From NCBI RefSeq assembly GCF_001984125.1, contig NZ_MTQL01000006.1, positions 868,001 to 932,000 on the forward strand: a stretch of DNA of 64,000 bases, written 5' to 3'. The notes under the pieces are model-generated. The model was given only the letters and a program-made list of their open reading frames with translations, was not told the DNA's origin and did not search any database. The DNA is from Leifsonia sp. ALI-44-B. Lineage in GTDB: Bacteria > Actinomycetota > Actinomycetes > Actinomycetales > Microbacteriaceae. Shown here piece after piece: positions 56,257 through 64,000 of the stretch. Position numbers and translations under genes: made by a program. The stretch's first letter is position 1, and the number at the start of each line of letters is the position of its first letter.

Positions 56257-58503
56257 GTGGTGGGGATTTCACGTAATAACCGAGCAGCAGAAGCCCGGGC
56301 GCAGTCGTCTGTGTCGCCTGAGGCCCGCTCGGCGATCCGTCGCCAGACGTCGAGTACGACATCCGCTCGTTTTCGCGGCCTCATGGGGGTCGCACTAGCC
56401 GCTGTGATCGTGCTGACGGGCGCTTCGGTACTCACCGGCACCTCCGCGGCCTTCGCCGAGTCGACGCCCAGCCCCGCACCTCCGGCCACGTCCCCCGCGC
56501 CGCTGCCGGCGCCCGCCATCACCTCCCCCGCGCCGGGCACCTTCGTCAACGGCACGAGCGTGCGCGTGCAGGGCACCAAGGCGTCGGGCACGAGCATCCA
56601 AATTCTTGCGGGACCGGCGCAGGACAGCCTGTGCCAGGTTTCGGGCGACGCAGGGACGACCTTCGACTGCGTCGTGCCGGTGTCGCAAAGCGCGCGCCAG
56701 TTCGTGCTCACGGCCGTGCAATACGGCGGGGGCCAGGCCGAGAACCAGCGCACGTCGGTGACGATCCAGGCGCTTATGCCGCCCACCGTGAACCCGCAGA
56801 GCGGCACGACGCCCGGGCCCATCAGTGGAAAGGGCTACCCGGGTGCGACCGTGACGGTGGCCTCGAACGGCAACGTGTTCGCCACGACGACCGTCACGAA
56901 CGCCGGAACGTGGGGCGCTACCATCCCCGATTCGACGCCGTCGGGCACGTACGACATTCAGGCGACGCAGGCGTTCACCCCAGGTGGAGCCGCGTCCCGA
57001 CCGAGCACGAGCGTGCCGATCCGGGTCGAGATCGAGAGCATCCCGGCGCCGACCATCACGTCTCCGACCAACGGGCAGAGCGTGTCGCCCGCGAACGCGA
57101 CCTACTCGGGCACCGGCAAGGACGGCCTCACCGTGATGGTGAACGCCGGAAACGAACAGGGCGAGCGGCTCGTGTGCACCGCGACCGTCTCGGGCGGACG
57201 CTGGAGCTGCTCGGGGGCTGGCCTGCCATCGGGCGCCGCCACAGTGATCGCGCTGCAGACCGATGGGAAGAACCTGCCGGCCTCGAGCATTCCCGTGAGC
57301 GTGAACTACGGCGCGGCATCCGGCTCGGGTGGCACGCCCACGGCGCCGGGCACACCCGGCAGCACGCCTCAGACACCGGGCACGAAGACCCCCGCGCCCA
57401 CGGCAGCGCCCGCGCCCGGTTCGACAGCGACTCCCGCGCCCGCTCCGGCGACGCCCGGTGAGACGCCGAGCGAGGGAGCTACTCCCCCGGGCGGTGGCGG
57501 CGGCCTGCAAGAGGACGGCGGCACCTGGGCCGACAGCACGCCTTTCACCAACGCGCTGCAACCCACATCCGGTGTGCTGTTCACCGCGGACTGGTGGCGC
57601 GCCGTCGCGCTGGCCGCCGGAGCCATCGCCCTGCTGCTCGTGCCGGCCCGGCTGCTCGCGAACATCGTCGCCGCGCGCATCTCGCCCGTCAGACGTCACG
57701 GGCACGGCATCTCCCACTTCACCGGGCGCAACCGCTCGGCCGCCGAGTTCGACCGCGCGCCCGAGCTGCCGAGCCCCGGCGTGTGGGTGACCGGCGCCTT
57801 CGGCATCGTCATGACGGCCATCCTCGTGATGCTCGCCAACCCCATCGAGGGCCAACCCGGCTATCTGCGGCTGCTGCTCGCCTCGGTGATCGCGCTGCTG
57901 CTCGTCAACGCGGCCGGAACGTTCGTGCCGGTCGTGCTCGCGCGGTGGTGGAAGGCCGGGCCCGCCACCATCAAACTCGCGCCGCGCTACCTGATCGCTG
58001 TCGCGGCGGCATCCGCCCTGTCGCGCGTGCTCGAATTGCAACCCGCCATCCTGTTCGGGCTGGTCTTCACCGTCAGCCTCGTGAGCGTGATCGGCGCCGA
58101 ACTGCGCGGCAAGGTGGCGCTCGCCCGCATCGCCGCCGTGTTCTCGGTGGGTGTGGTCGGATGGGTCGCTACCGGCTTGATCGGGCAGCCGTCGGGTTTC
58201 TGGGGCGCTCTCTGGTCTGAGATCGCCGGCATCACGGCCATGGCCGGTGTCGGATCGGCAGCCATCATGCTCATCCCGCTGGGGCAGTTGAGCGGGCGCG
58301 CGATCTACTCGTGGTCGAAACCGCTGTGGATGGCCGTGACGCTCGTGATGTTCACGGCGCTGTTCCTGCAGCTGGGGCCCGTGATCGACAGCTGGCAGGG
58401 CGGGGTGGCCGCTTCGGTCGCCGTGTTGCTGGCCGCGGGGTTCGGCGCGCTGTCGCTGTCGCTGTGGTTGTGGCGGCGCTACGTTCAGCCCGCGCTCCGC
58501 TGA
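56257..58503 (+). CDS. Large Ig-like / polytopic membrane protein
   Basis: 748 residues if the GTG at 56257 is the start; GTGs at 56260 and 56311 are alternatives and none has a clear ribosome site. Signal-like helix MGVALAAVIVLTGASVLTG, then three Ig-like/beta-sandwich modules: APAITSPAPGTFVNGTSVRV (about 85-170), NPQSGTTPGPISGKGYPGA (about 180-265), and PTITSPTNGQSVSPANATYS (about 270-350). A Pro/Thr/Ala/Gly linker of about 70 residues follows. The last 300 residues have around eight membrane helices, with no family I can name. Divergent from lemA. An extracellular adhesion or sensing array on a membrane core is inferred from architecture alone. Confidence 0.8.
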   Translation: MVGISRNNRAAEARAQSSVSPEARSAIRRQTSSTTSARFRGLMGVALAAVIVLTGASVLTGTSAAFAESTPSPAPPATSPAPLPAPAITSPAPGTFVNGTSVRVQGTKASGTSIQILAGPAQDSLCQVSGDAGTTFDCVVPVSQSARQFVLTAVQYGGGQAENQRTSVTIQALMPPTVNPQSGTTPGPISGKGYPGATVTVASNGNVFATTTVTNAGTWGATIPDSTPSGTYDIQATQAFTPGGAASRPSTSVPIRVEIESIPAPTITSPTNGQSVSPANATYSGTGKDGLTVMVNAGNEQGERLVCTATVSGGRWSCSGAGLPSGAATVIALQTDGKNLPASSIPVSVNYGAASGSGGTPTAPGTPGSTPQTPGTKTPAPTAAPAPGSTATPAPAPATPGETPSEGATPPGGGGGLQEDGGTWADSTPFTNALQPTSGVLFTADWWRAVALAAGAIALLLVPARLLANIVAARISPVRRHGHGISHFTGRNRSAAEFDRAPELPSPGVWVTGAFGIVMTAILVMLANPIEGQPGYLRLLLASVIALLLVNAAGTFVPVVLARWWKAGPATIKLAPRYLIAVAAASALSRVLELQPAILFGLVFTVSLVSVIGAELRGKVALARIAAVFSVGVVGWVATGLIGQPSGFWGALWSEIAGITAMAGVGSAAIMLIPLGQLSGRAIYSWSKPLWMAVTLVMFTALFLQLGPVIDSWQGGVAASVAVLLAAGFGALSLSLWLWRRYVQPALR

Positions 58504-58531
58504 GCGGGCTGAGGTCGAACCGGGTTGATGT

Positions 58532-58837
58532 CTAGCGGTCGCCGAAGACGACCGGAAGGCCGCTCTGGTGCCAACCCGTGATGCCGCCCACGATGTTGAC
58601 GGCGTCGTAGCCCTGCTGCTCGAGGTAGTCCGTGACGCGCGCGCTGCGGCCGCCCGAGTGGCAGAGCACGTAGACCGTGGAGTCATCCGGGATCTTGTCG
58701 AGGTTTTCGGTGAGGGTGCTCATGGGCACGTGCGTGGTGCCGTCGACATGCGCCTCGGCCCACTCGTCGTCCTCGCGCACGTCGATGATGCGGGGGGTGT
58801 CGATGGCCTGCAGGTCGCTGGGGGTGATCTCCTTCAT
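58532..58837 (-). CDS. Rhodanese-like single-domain protein
   Basis: 101 residues. Catalytic Cys59 in VYVLCHSGGRSARV, and DVREDDEWAEAHVDGTTHVP near residue 20. A single-domain sulfurtransferase or phosphatase fold; substrate unknown. Monocistronic, convergent with the large membrane protein gene. Confidence 0.93.
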   Translation of the reverse strand: MKEITPSDLQAIDTPRIIDVREDDEWAEAHVDGTTHVPMSTLTENLDKIPDDSTVYVLCHSGGRSARVTDYLEQQGYDAVNIVGGITGWHQSGLPVVFGDR

Positions 58838-58918
58838 GCATCCATCCTGTCACGCTCTCGGCTCGGCGATCAGGGGGCCGTGGCGACGGATGTCGGTGGC
58901 TGCGGCGAGAATAGGGGG

Positions 58919-60754
58919 ATGTTCCTCGTGCTCGATCGCCTGCCCGGCGGTTCGGCGCGCCTCACCGAGGTCGATGACGCGGGGGTCGTGCTCGACAGCA
59001 TGACGCTCGGTGCCGACGAGGTGGCGCGCGAGGTCGACCGGCGCGAGCGCGTGGCCGATGCCGCCGCGGCCGTTGGTGCTGATGCGAGTGCGGGTGCCGG
59101 TGCCGGTGCCGGTGCTGCTGCCTATGCCGATGCTGGCGCTGGTGCTGCTGCTGACTATGCCGACGCGGGCGCTGGTGCTGCTGCCGCCCCTAGCCGTGGT
59201 GCGAGCTCGGCCGCCGCGCGGCCCCGCTGGGTGTGGGACGACACGTCGGTTTGGTATGGCGAGCTGCTGCAACAGGGGGTGCTCGTCGAACGCGCCTGGG
59301 ATCTGCGCCTGTGTCGAACCATTCTGCGCCGCGCCGTCTCGACCCGTGCCAGCCGTTTGCGCGCGTCCCCGCTGGATGCGTGGGACGCGCCGCCCGCTTT
59401 CGTGCGGCCCTCCCGCGGCGAGACCCTCTTCGATGGCCTGCTCGACGACGACGCTCCGGCCGACTCCGGGCTCTCGGCGCTCGACGAGTTACAGCGCCAG
59501 CTCGAGGCGCTCGCGTCGAGCTCCGAACCCGGGCGCCTGCGGCTGCTGCTCGTCGCAGAGTCGACGGGTGCGCTCATCGCCGCCGAGATGCGCCACAGCG
59601 GTGTGCCGTGGCGAGCGGATGTGCACGACCGGCAGCTGACCGACATCCTGGGTCCTCGCCCCACCCACAACGGGCGGCCCGAGAAGCTCGAACGCCTGGC
59701 CGACGAGATCCGCGGGCTGCTCGGCGCGCCCCAGCTGAACCCCGATTCGCAGCCCGAGCTGTTGCGGGCGCTCCGGCAGGCGGGCCTCGGCGTGACCTCG
59801 ACGAGCAAGTGGGAGTTGGGCGAGCTCAAGCATCCGGTCATCGAGCCCCTGCTGCGGTACAAGAAGATGTCGCGACTGCTGGGCGCCAACGGCTGGGCCT
59901 GGATGGATGCGTGGGTGCGCGACGGCCGGTTCCACCCCGACTATGTGGTGGGCGGCGTCGTGACGGGCCGCTGGGCAACCTCGGGAGGCGGCGCGCTGCA
60001 ACTCCCCGCGCAGATCCGTTCGGCCGTGCAAGCCGACGACGGCTGGAAACTGGTCGTCGCCGACGCCGCGCAGCTCGAGCCGCGCATCATCGCCGCCATG
60101 TCCCGCGATACGGCGATGGCCGACGCCGGGCGCGAACGCGACCTCTACCAGGGCCTCGTCGACGCGGGCGTCGTCGACACCAGACCTCACGCCAAGCTCG
60201 CCATGCTGGGCGCCCTCTATGGCGCGACGTCGGGTGAGAGCGCGCGACTCATGCCGCGCCTACTCAAGGCCTACCCGAAGGCCACGGGACTCGTCGAGGC
60301 TGCCGCGCGTGCCGGCGAGGCGGGCGAGCAGGTGAGCACCTGGCTGGGGCGCAGCTCGCCGCTGCCCTCCGACGAGTGGCGCGAGGTGACCCGGCTCATC
60401 GGGCAAGAGGGCACCTCGCCCGCCGACGAGAAGCGCGCCCGCCAGGTGGCTCGCGACTGGGGCCGGTTCACACGCAACTTCGTGGCGCAGGGCACCGCGG
60501 CCGAGTGGGCGATGTGCTGGATGGCGGGGCTGCGGCTGCGGCTGCGCTCCCTGCGCACGGCCGAAGGAACGCCGCAGCTCGTGTTCTTCTTGCACGACGA
60601 GGTCATGGTGCACGCGCCCGCCGCGGTGGCCGACGAGGTCGCGAGAGCCGTGCGCGAATCCGCGGCCGAGGCCGGGCGCCTGCTCTTTGGCGGCTTCCCC
60701 ATCGACTTCGCACTCGAGGTCGTCATCGCTGATAACTACGCCGAAGCGAAATGA
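58919..60754 (+). CDS. PolA-like bifunctional 3'-5' exonuclease/DNA polymerase
   Basis: 611 residues from the ATG at 58919 after GGGGG. The C-terminal half (about 330-611) has the family A polymerase motifs: A as VVADAAQLEPRIIAAMSRD, B as PHAKLAMLGALYGATSG, C as FFLHDEVMVHAP. All have changed residues relative to PolA (AAQLEPR for YSQIELR). The N-terminal half (about 50-320) resembles a 3'-5' exonuclease fold (LLLVAESTGALIAAEM). There is no 5' nuclease domain. A low-complexity Ala/Gly/Asp insertion (VGADASAGAGAG) lies at residues about 48-100. This form is known in Actinobacteria of this type as a stand-alone repair polymerase. Activity with the altered motifs is not certain. Confidence 0.9.
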   Translation: MFLVLDRLPGGSARLTEVDDAGVVLDSMTLGADEVAREVDRRERVADAAAAVGADASAGAGAGAGAAAYADAGAGAAADYADAGAGAAAAPSRGASSAAARPRWVWDDTSVWYGELLQQGVLVERAWDLRLCRTILRRAVSTRASRLRASPLDAWDAPPAFVRPSRGETLFDGLLDDDAPADSGLSALDELQRQLEALASSSEPGRLRLLLVAESTGALIAAEMRHSGVPWRADVHDRQLTDILGPRPTHNGRPEKLERLADEIRGLLGAPQLNPDSQPELLRALRQAGLGVTSTSKWELGELKHPVIEPLLRYKKMSRLLGANGWAWMDAWVRDGRFHPDYVVGGVVTGRWATSGGGALQLPAQIRSAVQADDGWKLVVADAAQLEPRIIAAMSRDTAMADAGRERDLYQGLVDAGVVDTRPHAKLAMLGALYGATSGESARLMPRLLKAYPKATGLVEAAARAGEAGEQVSTWLGRSSPLPSDEWREVTRLIGQEGTSPADEKRARQVARDWGRFTRNFVAQGTAAEWAMCWMAGLRLRLRSLRTAEGTPQLVFFLHDEVMVHAPAAVADEVARAVRESAAEAGRLLFGGFPIDFALEVVIADNYAEAK

Positions 60755-60819
60755 ACATTCGGGGTCGGCGTCTCCGGACCACCCCCGACAAGCCCGATTC
60801 TCCGGGCGGCCTGACTGAG

Positions 60820-60839
60820 TACCCCCGGAAGCGGGGGTA
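60820..60839 (+). terminator. Hairpin after the polymerase gene
   Basis: TACCCCCG / CGGGGGTA, 8-bp perfect stem with a GAAG loop. Confidence 0.65.
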
Positions 60840-60854
60840 TCTGATCATCCGAAC

Positions 60855-61106
60855 ATGCTGTTGTCTGAACACGTGTCCGATTCGACGCCGCCAGCTGTTG
60901 CGAAACGTTATCGGAGCCCCCAGGCACGGCCGACGGTGACCGACATCTACTCCTCCGATTCCGGATGGACGAGAGCACCGGGCGCTCCGCGTTTGACCCT
61001 CACCCTCGCCACCGAGCTGCGCGCCCAGGGGGTCACCATGGTGCGCACCCGGTGGCGATTCACGACCAAGGAGTTCACGATCGCGTCCCTGATCCCGCCG
61101 GGCTAA
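60855..61106 (+). CDS. Hypothetical small protein (doubtful)
   Basis: Up to 83 residues from the ATG at 60855; a GTG at 60936 would give 56 residues. No ribosome site, no recognised domain. The second half (RLTLTLATELRAQGVTMVR) has coding-like base use. It ends tail-to-tail over the stop of the ABC ATPase gene. The only candidate in the 348-base gap 60755-61102; it could be non-coding. Confidence 0.3.
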   Translation: MLLSEHVSDSTPPAVAKRYRSPQARPTVTDIYSSDSGWTRAPGAPRLTLTLATELRAQGVTMVRTRWRFTTKEFTIASLIPPG

Positions 61107-61879
61107 CCCGGCAGGCGGCCGAGGCCGTCGACGACGGGGATGGCCGCGAGCAGACGCTGCGTGTAAGCATCCTGGGGGTTCGTCCACACGCGGTCGACGG
61201 GCCCGCGCTCGACGATCTTGCCCGCGCTCATGACGGCGACGTCGTCGGCGATCACGCGAACCACCGACAGGTCGTGGCTGATGAAAAGCAGAGCCGCACC
61301 CGTCTCGACCGCCAGCTTGCGCATGAGCTTCGCCACCCGCGCCTGCAGCGAGGCGTCGAGCGAGGCGATCGGTTCATCCCCGATCAACAGTTCGGGCCCG
61401 GCCGCGATGGCCCGCGCGATGGCGATGCGCTGACGCTGACCACCGGAGAACTGGTGCGGGTAGCGGTCGCGGCTCGAGGCATCCAGTTCGACGTGTTCGA
61501 GCAGCTGCGGCACATCCCACGCATCGCGATCGGGGTTCACGCGCAGACCGTCTTCGATCTGGCTACCGATCGTGCGGCGCGGGTTGAGCGACGCGAACGG
61601 GTTCTGGAACACCATCTGGATGCGCATGAGCGCGGGGTCGCGTTTGCGCAGGCCGAGCTTGCCGATGCGCTGGCCGTTGAAGCTGATCGAACCGGCCGAC
61701 GTGGGTTCGAGACCACAGACGGCGCGCGCCAACGTCGACTTGCCGCATCCGGATTCACCGACCAGGCCGAGCACCTGACGGGGTTCGAGGTCGAAGCTCA
61801 CACCGTCTACGGCGTTCAGGGTGCCGCGTCCGGGCAGCTTGTAGGTGACGCGCACGTCGTCGAGCGAGAGCAGAGTCAT
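61103..61879 (-). CDS. dppF: Peptide ABC transporter ATP-binding protein, DppF type
   Basis: 258 residues from the ATG at 61877-61879, which overlaps the stop of dppD. Walker A GLVGESGCGKSTLARAVCGL near residue 42, Q loop QMVFQNPFASLNPRRT, signature HQFSGGQRQRIAIARAIA, Walker B LLIGDEPIASLDASLQ, switch histidine FISHDLSVVR. Ends PVVDGLGRLPG. Pairs with DppD to drive the right-hand peptide importer. Confidence 0.95.
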   Translation of the reverse strand: MTLLSLDDVRVTYKLPGRGTLNAVDGVSFDLEPRQVLGLVGESGCGKSTLARAVCGLEPTSAGSISFNGQRIGKLGLRKRDPALMRIQMVFQNPFASLNPRRTIGSQIEDGLRVNPDRDAWDVPQLLEHVELDASSRDRYPHQFSGGQRQRIAIARAIAAGPELLIGDEPIASLDASLQARVAKLMRKLAVETGAALLFISHDLSVVRVIADDVAVMSAGKIVERGPVDRVWTNPQDAYTQRLLAAIPVVDGLGRLPG

Positions 61880-62751
61880 GACAGACCGCCTTCGGTAGGT
61901 GCCGCATCCGACGACGCATTCGCCGCCGAAGTCGCACCGGGCGCATCGGCGGCATTCGGCGCATCGGCCGCTTCGGGCAGGGCCTCGATGAGCGCCCGCG
62001 TATAGGGATGCTGCGGATCGGTGATGACCTGGAACCGTGAGCCGTGCTCGACGATCTCGCCCATGCGCATGACCGCGATCGTGTCGGCCAGCGCCGACAT
62101 CACGCCGAGGTCGTGCGTGACGAGGATGATCGCGATGCCGAGTTCGTCGCACAGCGTGCGCAGAAGCCGCAGGATTCCGGCCTGCACCGTCACGTCGAGC
62201 GCTGTGGTGGGTTCGTCGGCGATCAGCACCGACGGCTCGCACATGAGCGCCGAGGCGATGGCGATGCGCTGCAACTGCCCGCCCGAGAACTGGTGCGGGT
62301 ACTTGCGCAGGGCCGCCTCGGGGCTCGGCACGGCGACGAGGCCCAGCATCTCGAGCGCCCGCTGCTTCGCAACCTTCTTCGACGCGCCCGTGTGGTGCCG
62401 GTAGTGGTCGATCAGCTGCGCCTCGATCGTGAGCATGGGGTGCAGGCTCGCGGTCGGGTCTTGGAAGATCATGGCAATCTTGGCGCCGCGGTATTCGTTC
62501 ATGGCGCGCTGCTTGAGCTGCGTGAGTTCGACACCCTCGAACCGGATGCTTCCACCCACGTTGGCGCCCGCGGGCAACAGCCCGCACACGGCGAGCCCCG
62601 TCATGGTCTTGCCCGAGCCCGATTCGCCCGCGAGCCCCGTGATCTGGCCGGCCGGCACGTCGAGGTCGATGCCGCGCAGGATCTGCTTCTCGGCATCCCC
62701 TCTCCCGAAGCTGAGGGTCAGTCCTTCAATGGTGATTCCGGATGCACTCAC
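61876..62751 (-). CDS. dppD: Peptide ABC transporter ATP-binding protein, DppD type
   Basis: 291 residues from a GTG overlapping the dppC stop (GTGA). Walker A GLAGESGSGKTMTGLAVCGL, Q loop AMIFQDPTASLHPMLTIEAQ, signature HQFSGGQLQRIAIASALM, Walker B VLIADEPTTALDVTVQ. An Asp/Ala-rich tail (AADAPNAADAPGATSAANAS) of about 35 residues is unlike typical DppD. Both ATPase genes are present, unlike the left transporter, whose ATPases are not visible. Confidence 0.95.
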   Translation of the reverse strand: MSASGITIEGLTLSFGRGDAEKQILRGIDLDVPAGQITGLAGESGSGKTMTGLAVCGLLPAGANVGGSIRFEGVELTQLKQRAMNEYRGAKIAMIFQDPTASLHPMLTIEAQLIDHYRHHTGASKKVAKQRALEMLGLVAVPSPEAALRKYPHQFSGGQLQRIAIASALMCEPSVLIADEPTTALDVTVQAGILRLLRTLCDELGIAIILVTHDLGVMSALADTIAVMRMGEIVEHGSRFQVITDPQHPYTRALIEALPEAADAPNAADAPGATSAANASSDAAPTEGGLS

Positions 62752-63629
62752 AGTGCCCTCCCCTGAACGGCTTCCTGCGAGCGCGGGTCGAGCGCGTCCC
62801 GCAGCGCGTCGCCCAAGAAGTTGAAGGCGAGCACGACGGTGAGAATGGCGAGGCCCGGGAATGCGGCGATCCACCACGAGGAGAAGTTCTGCACGCCATC
62901 CGACACCATGGCACCCCAGTCGGGTGTGGGCGGCACGGCACCGAGCCCCAGGAAGGAGAGGCCAGAGAGCAGCAGGATGGCGGTGCCCACGTCGAGCGTG
63001 GCGAGGACGACCACGGGCGACACGACGTTCGGCAGGATGTCTTTGCTGAGCGACGTGAACGGACCGTTGCCGAGCAGGCGGCCGGCCACCACGTATTCGG
63101 CGTTGCGCGCGCCCAGCACGAGCGAGCGCGTGACGCGGGCATAGGCCGGCCACGACACGATGAGCATGGCTATGACGGCGTTGGTCAGGCTGGGCCCGAG
63201 CGACGCGGCGATGACCATGGCCAGGATGATGGTCGGGAAGGCGAACACCAGGTCGGCGATGCGCATGATGGTCTCGTCGAGCGCCTTGCCGAAGTAGCCG
63301 GCGATGGCGCCCAAGACCGAGCCGATGAGCATGGCGAAGATCACGAGCATGAGGGCGAGCGGGATCGACACCTGTGCGCCGCTGATGACGCGCGACAGAA
63401 CGTCGCGACCCACCTGGTCGGTGCCGAACCAGTGCGCGGCGCTCGGTGCCTGCAGGCGGTCGAAGTCCTGCGCCAGCGGGTCGAACGGGCGGATGAGGGG
63501 TGCGAACACGGCGACCAGCAGCCAGAAGGCCACGATGACACCGCCCGTGATGGCGAGCGGCGTGCGCAGCTGCTTTGAGATGCGCAGACGCGAGCGGCGC
63601 TTGGTCTGAACGGCCAGGACGTCGGTCAT
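62748..63629 (-). CDS. dppC: Peptide ABC transporter permease, DppC type
   Basis: 293 residues from the ATG at 63627-63629, which overlaps the dppB stop. N-terminal helix LAITGGVIVAFWLLVAVFAP, HWFGTDQVGRDVLSRVISG, six helices, EAA loop NGPFTSLSKDILPNVVSPV, ending LDPRSQEAVQGRAL. Distinct from the left-edge DppC (different loop sequence), so two separate transporters. Confidence 0.95.
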   Translation of the reverse strand: MTDVLAVQTKRRSRLRISKQLRTPLAITGGVIVAFWLLVAVFAPLIRPFDPLAQDFDRLQAPSAAHWFGTDQVGRDVLSRVISGAQVSIPLALMLVIFAMLIGSVLGAIAGYFGKALDETIMRIADLVFAFPTIILAMVIAASLGPSLTNAVIAMLIVSWPAYARVTRSLVLGARNAEYVVAGRLLGNGPFTSLSKDILPNVVSPVVVLATLDVGTAILLLSGLSFLGLGAVPPTPDWGAMVSDGVQNFSSWWIAAFPGLAILTVVLAFNFLGDALRDALDPRSQEAVQGRAL

Positions 63630-64000
63630 GCCACCCTCACTCTCGGGTCGATGAAGCCATAGAGAACGTCGACCAGGAAGTTGAGGCCGATGTAGACGAA
63701 GCCCACGACGAGGCCCACACCCATGATGGCGGGGAGGTCGAGCTTGGTAGCGGCCGAGTAGGCGTACTCGCCGAGGCCGTGCCACGAGTAGACCTTCTCG
63801 ACGAGCACGGTGCCCGACAGCAGCGAGCCGAAGGCGACGCCCAGCACCGTGATGATGGGCACGAGGGCGCCGCGCAACACGTAGCGCGTGACGACGACGC
63901 GGCCGGGCAGGCCCTTGGCGCGGGCGGCGCGCACGAAGTCCAGGTCGAGCACCTCGAGGATGGCCGAGCGGGCGAACCGCGTGAGCAGGCCGATCGTGTA
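63626..64000 (-). CDS. dppB: Peptide ABC transporter permease, DppB type (partial, runs off right edge)
   Basis: The last 124 codons or so are visible. The EAA loop (AARAKGLPGRVVVTRYVLRG), the last helices and the typical C-terminus YGFIDPRVRVA are present. The 5' end and any binding-protein gene lie beyond the window. The frame continues open to the window edge. Same strand and overlap as the three genes following it. Confidence 0.93.
   Translation of the reverse strand, partial: YTIGLLTRFARSAILEVLDLDFVRAARAKGLPGRVVVTRYVLRGALVPIITVLGVAFGSLLSGTVLVEKVYSWHGLGEYAYSAATKLDLPAIMGVGLVVGFVYIGLNFLVDVLYGFIDPRVRVA

Overview
The window is chromosomal DNA of a high-GC Gram-positive actinobacterium, most likely a member of the Microbacteriaceae. 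The base composition, GTG/TTG starts, ATGA/GTGA gene overlaps, a mycothiol amidase (Mca), a DUF6264 protein, a DUF3090/SCO1664 gene pair and a PolA-like bifunctional exonuclease/polymerase all point that way. I see no phage, transposon, CRISPR array, tRNA or rRNA. The stretch looks like core genome carrying some lineage-specific genes.

Layout. At 1-3552 (minus) lies the front of a peptide ABC transporter: binding protein, DppB, DppC, running off the left edge. A CPBP membrane protease gene sits divergent to it. At 4712-9266 (minus) is the gcvT-gcvH-gcvP glycine cleavage operon under a tandem glycine riboswitch (9346-9572). Divergent from that is an NAD biosynthesis operon (9768-16024): an NrtR/NdnR-type Nudix repressor, nadA, nadB, nadC and a cysteine desulfurase. 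From 16184 to 19528 there are small proteins, a TPR protein and an ASCH protein. From 19730 to 21774 is a conserved actinobacterial trio: histidine phosphatase, DUF3090, and SCO1664-family kinase-like protein. A foldable non-coding element precedes it. Then come an orphan HigA-type antitoxin, ychF, rmuC, a two-component system with a PepSY protein, and the gluconeogenic/glycolytic pair glpX/fbaA transcribed divergently.

From 30972 to 37717 are DUF6264 and ispH (minus), divergent from xseA-xseB-DUF4245-carbonic anhydrase-fumC. From 37844 to 44054 are an isolated prepilin peptidase, a PIN-PhoH ATPase, a TetR regulator divergent from an SDR and a quinone-reductase-like gene with an operator array between them, and a class V aminotransferase. 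From 44152 to 52507 are uppS, a hemolysin-III protein, mca, a DUF4307 protein, greA, ilvA, an AI-2E transporter and a YcaQ-like DNA glycosylase. From 52644 to 60754 are a Pro/Gln/Gly-rich membrane protein, HtpX, LemA, a large Ig-like/polytopic membrane protein, a rhodanese and the PolA-like protein. From 61103 to the right edge (minus) is a second dipeptide transporter: DppB-DppC-DppD-DppF.

The genes are mostly housekeeping. The most interesting items are the phosphatase/DUF3090/kinase-fold trio with its structured leader, the three-site TetR operator, the NdnR-type palindromes, the Ig-like membrane protein, and the PolA-like enzyme with an alanine-rich insertion. Function assignments rest on recognised motifs only; no database search was made.
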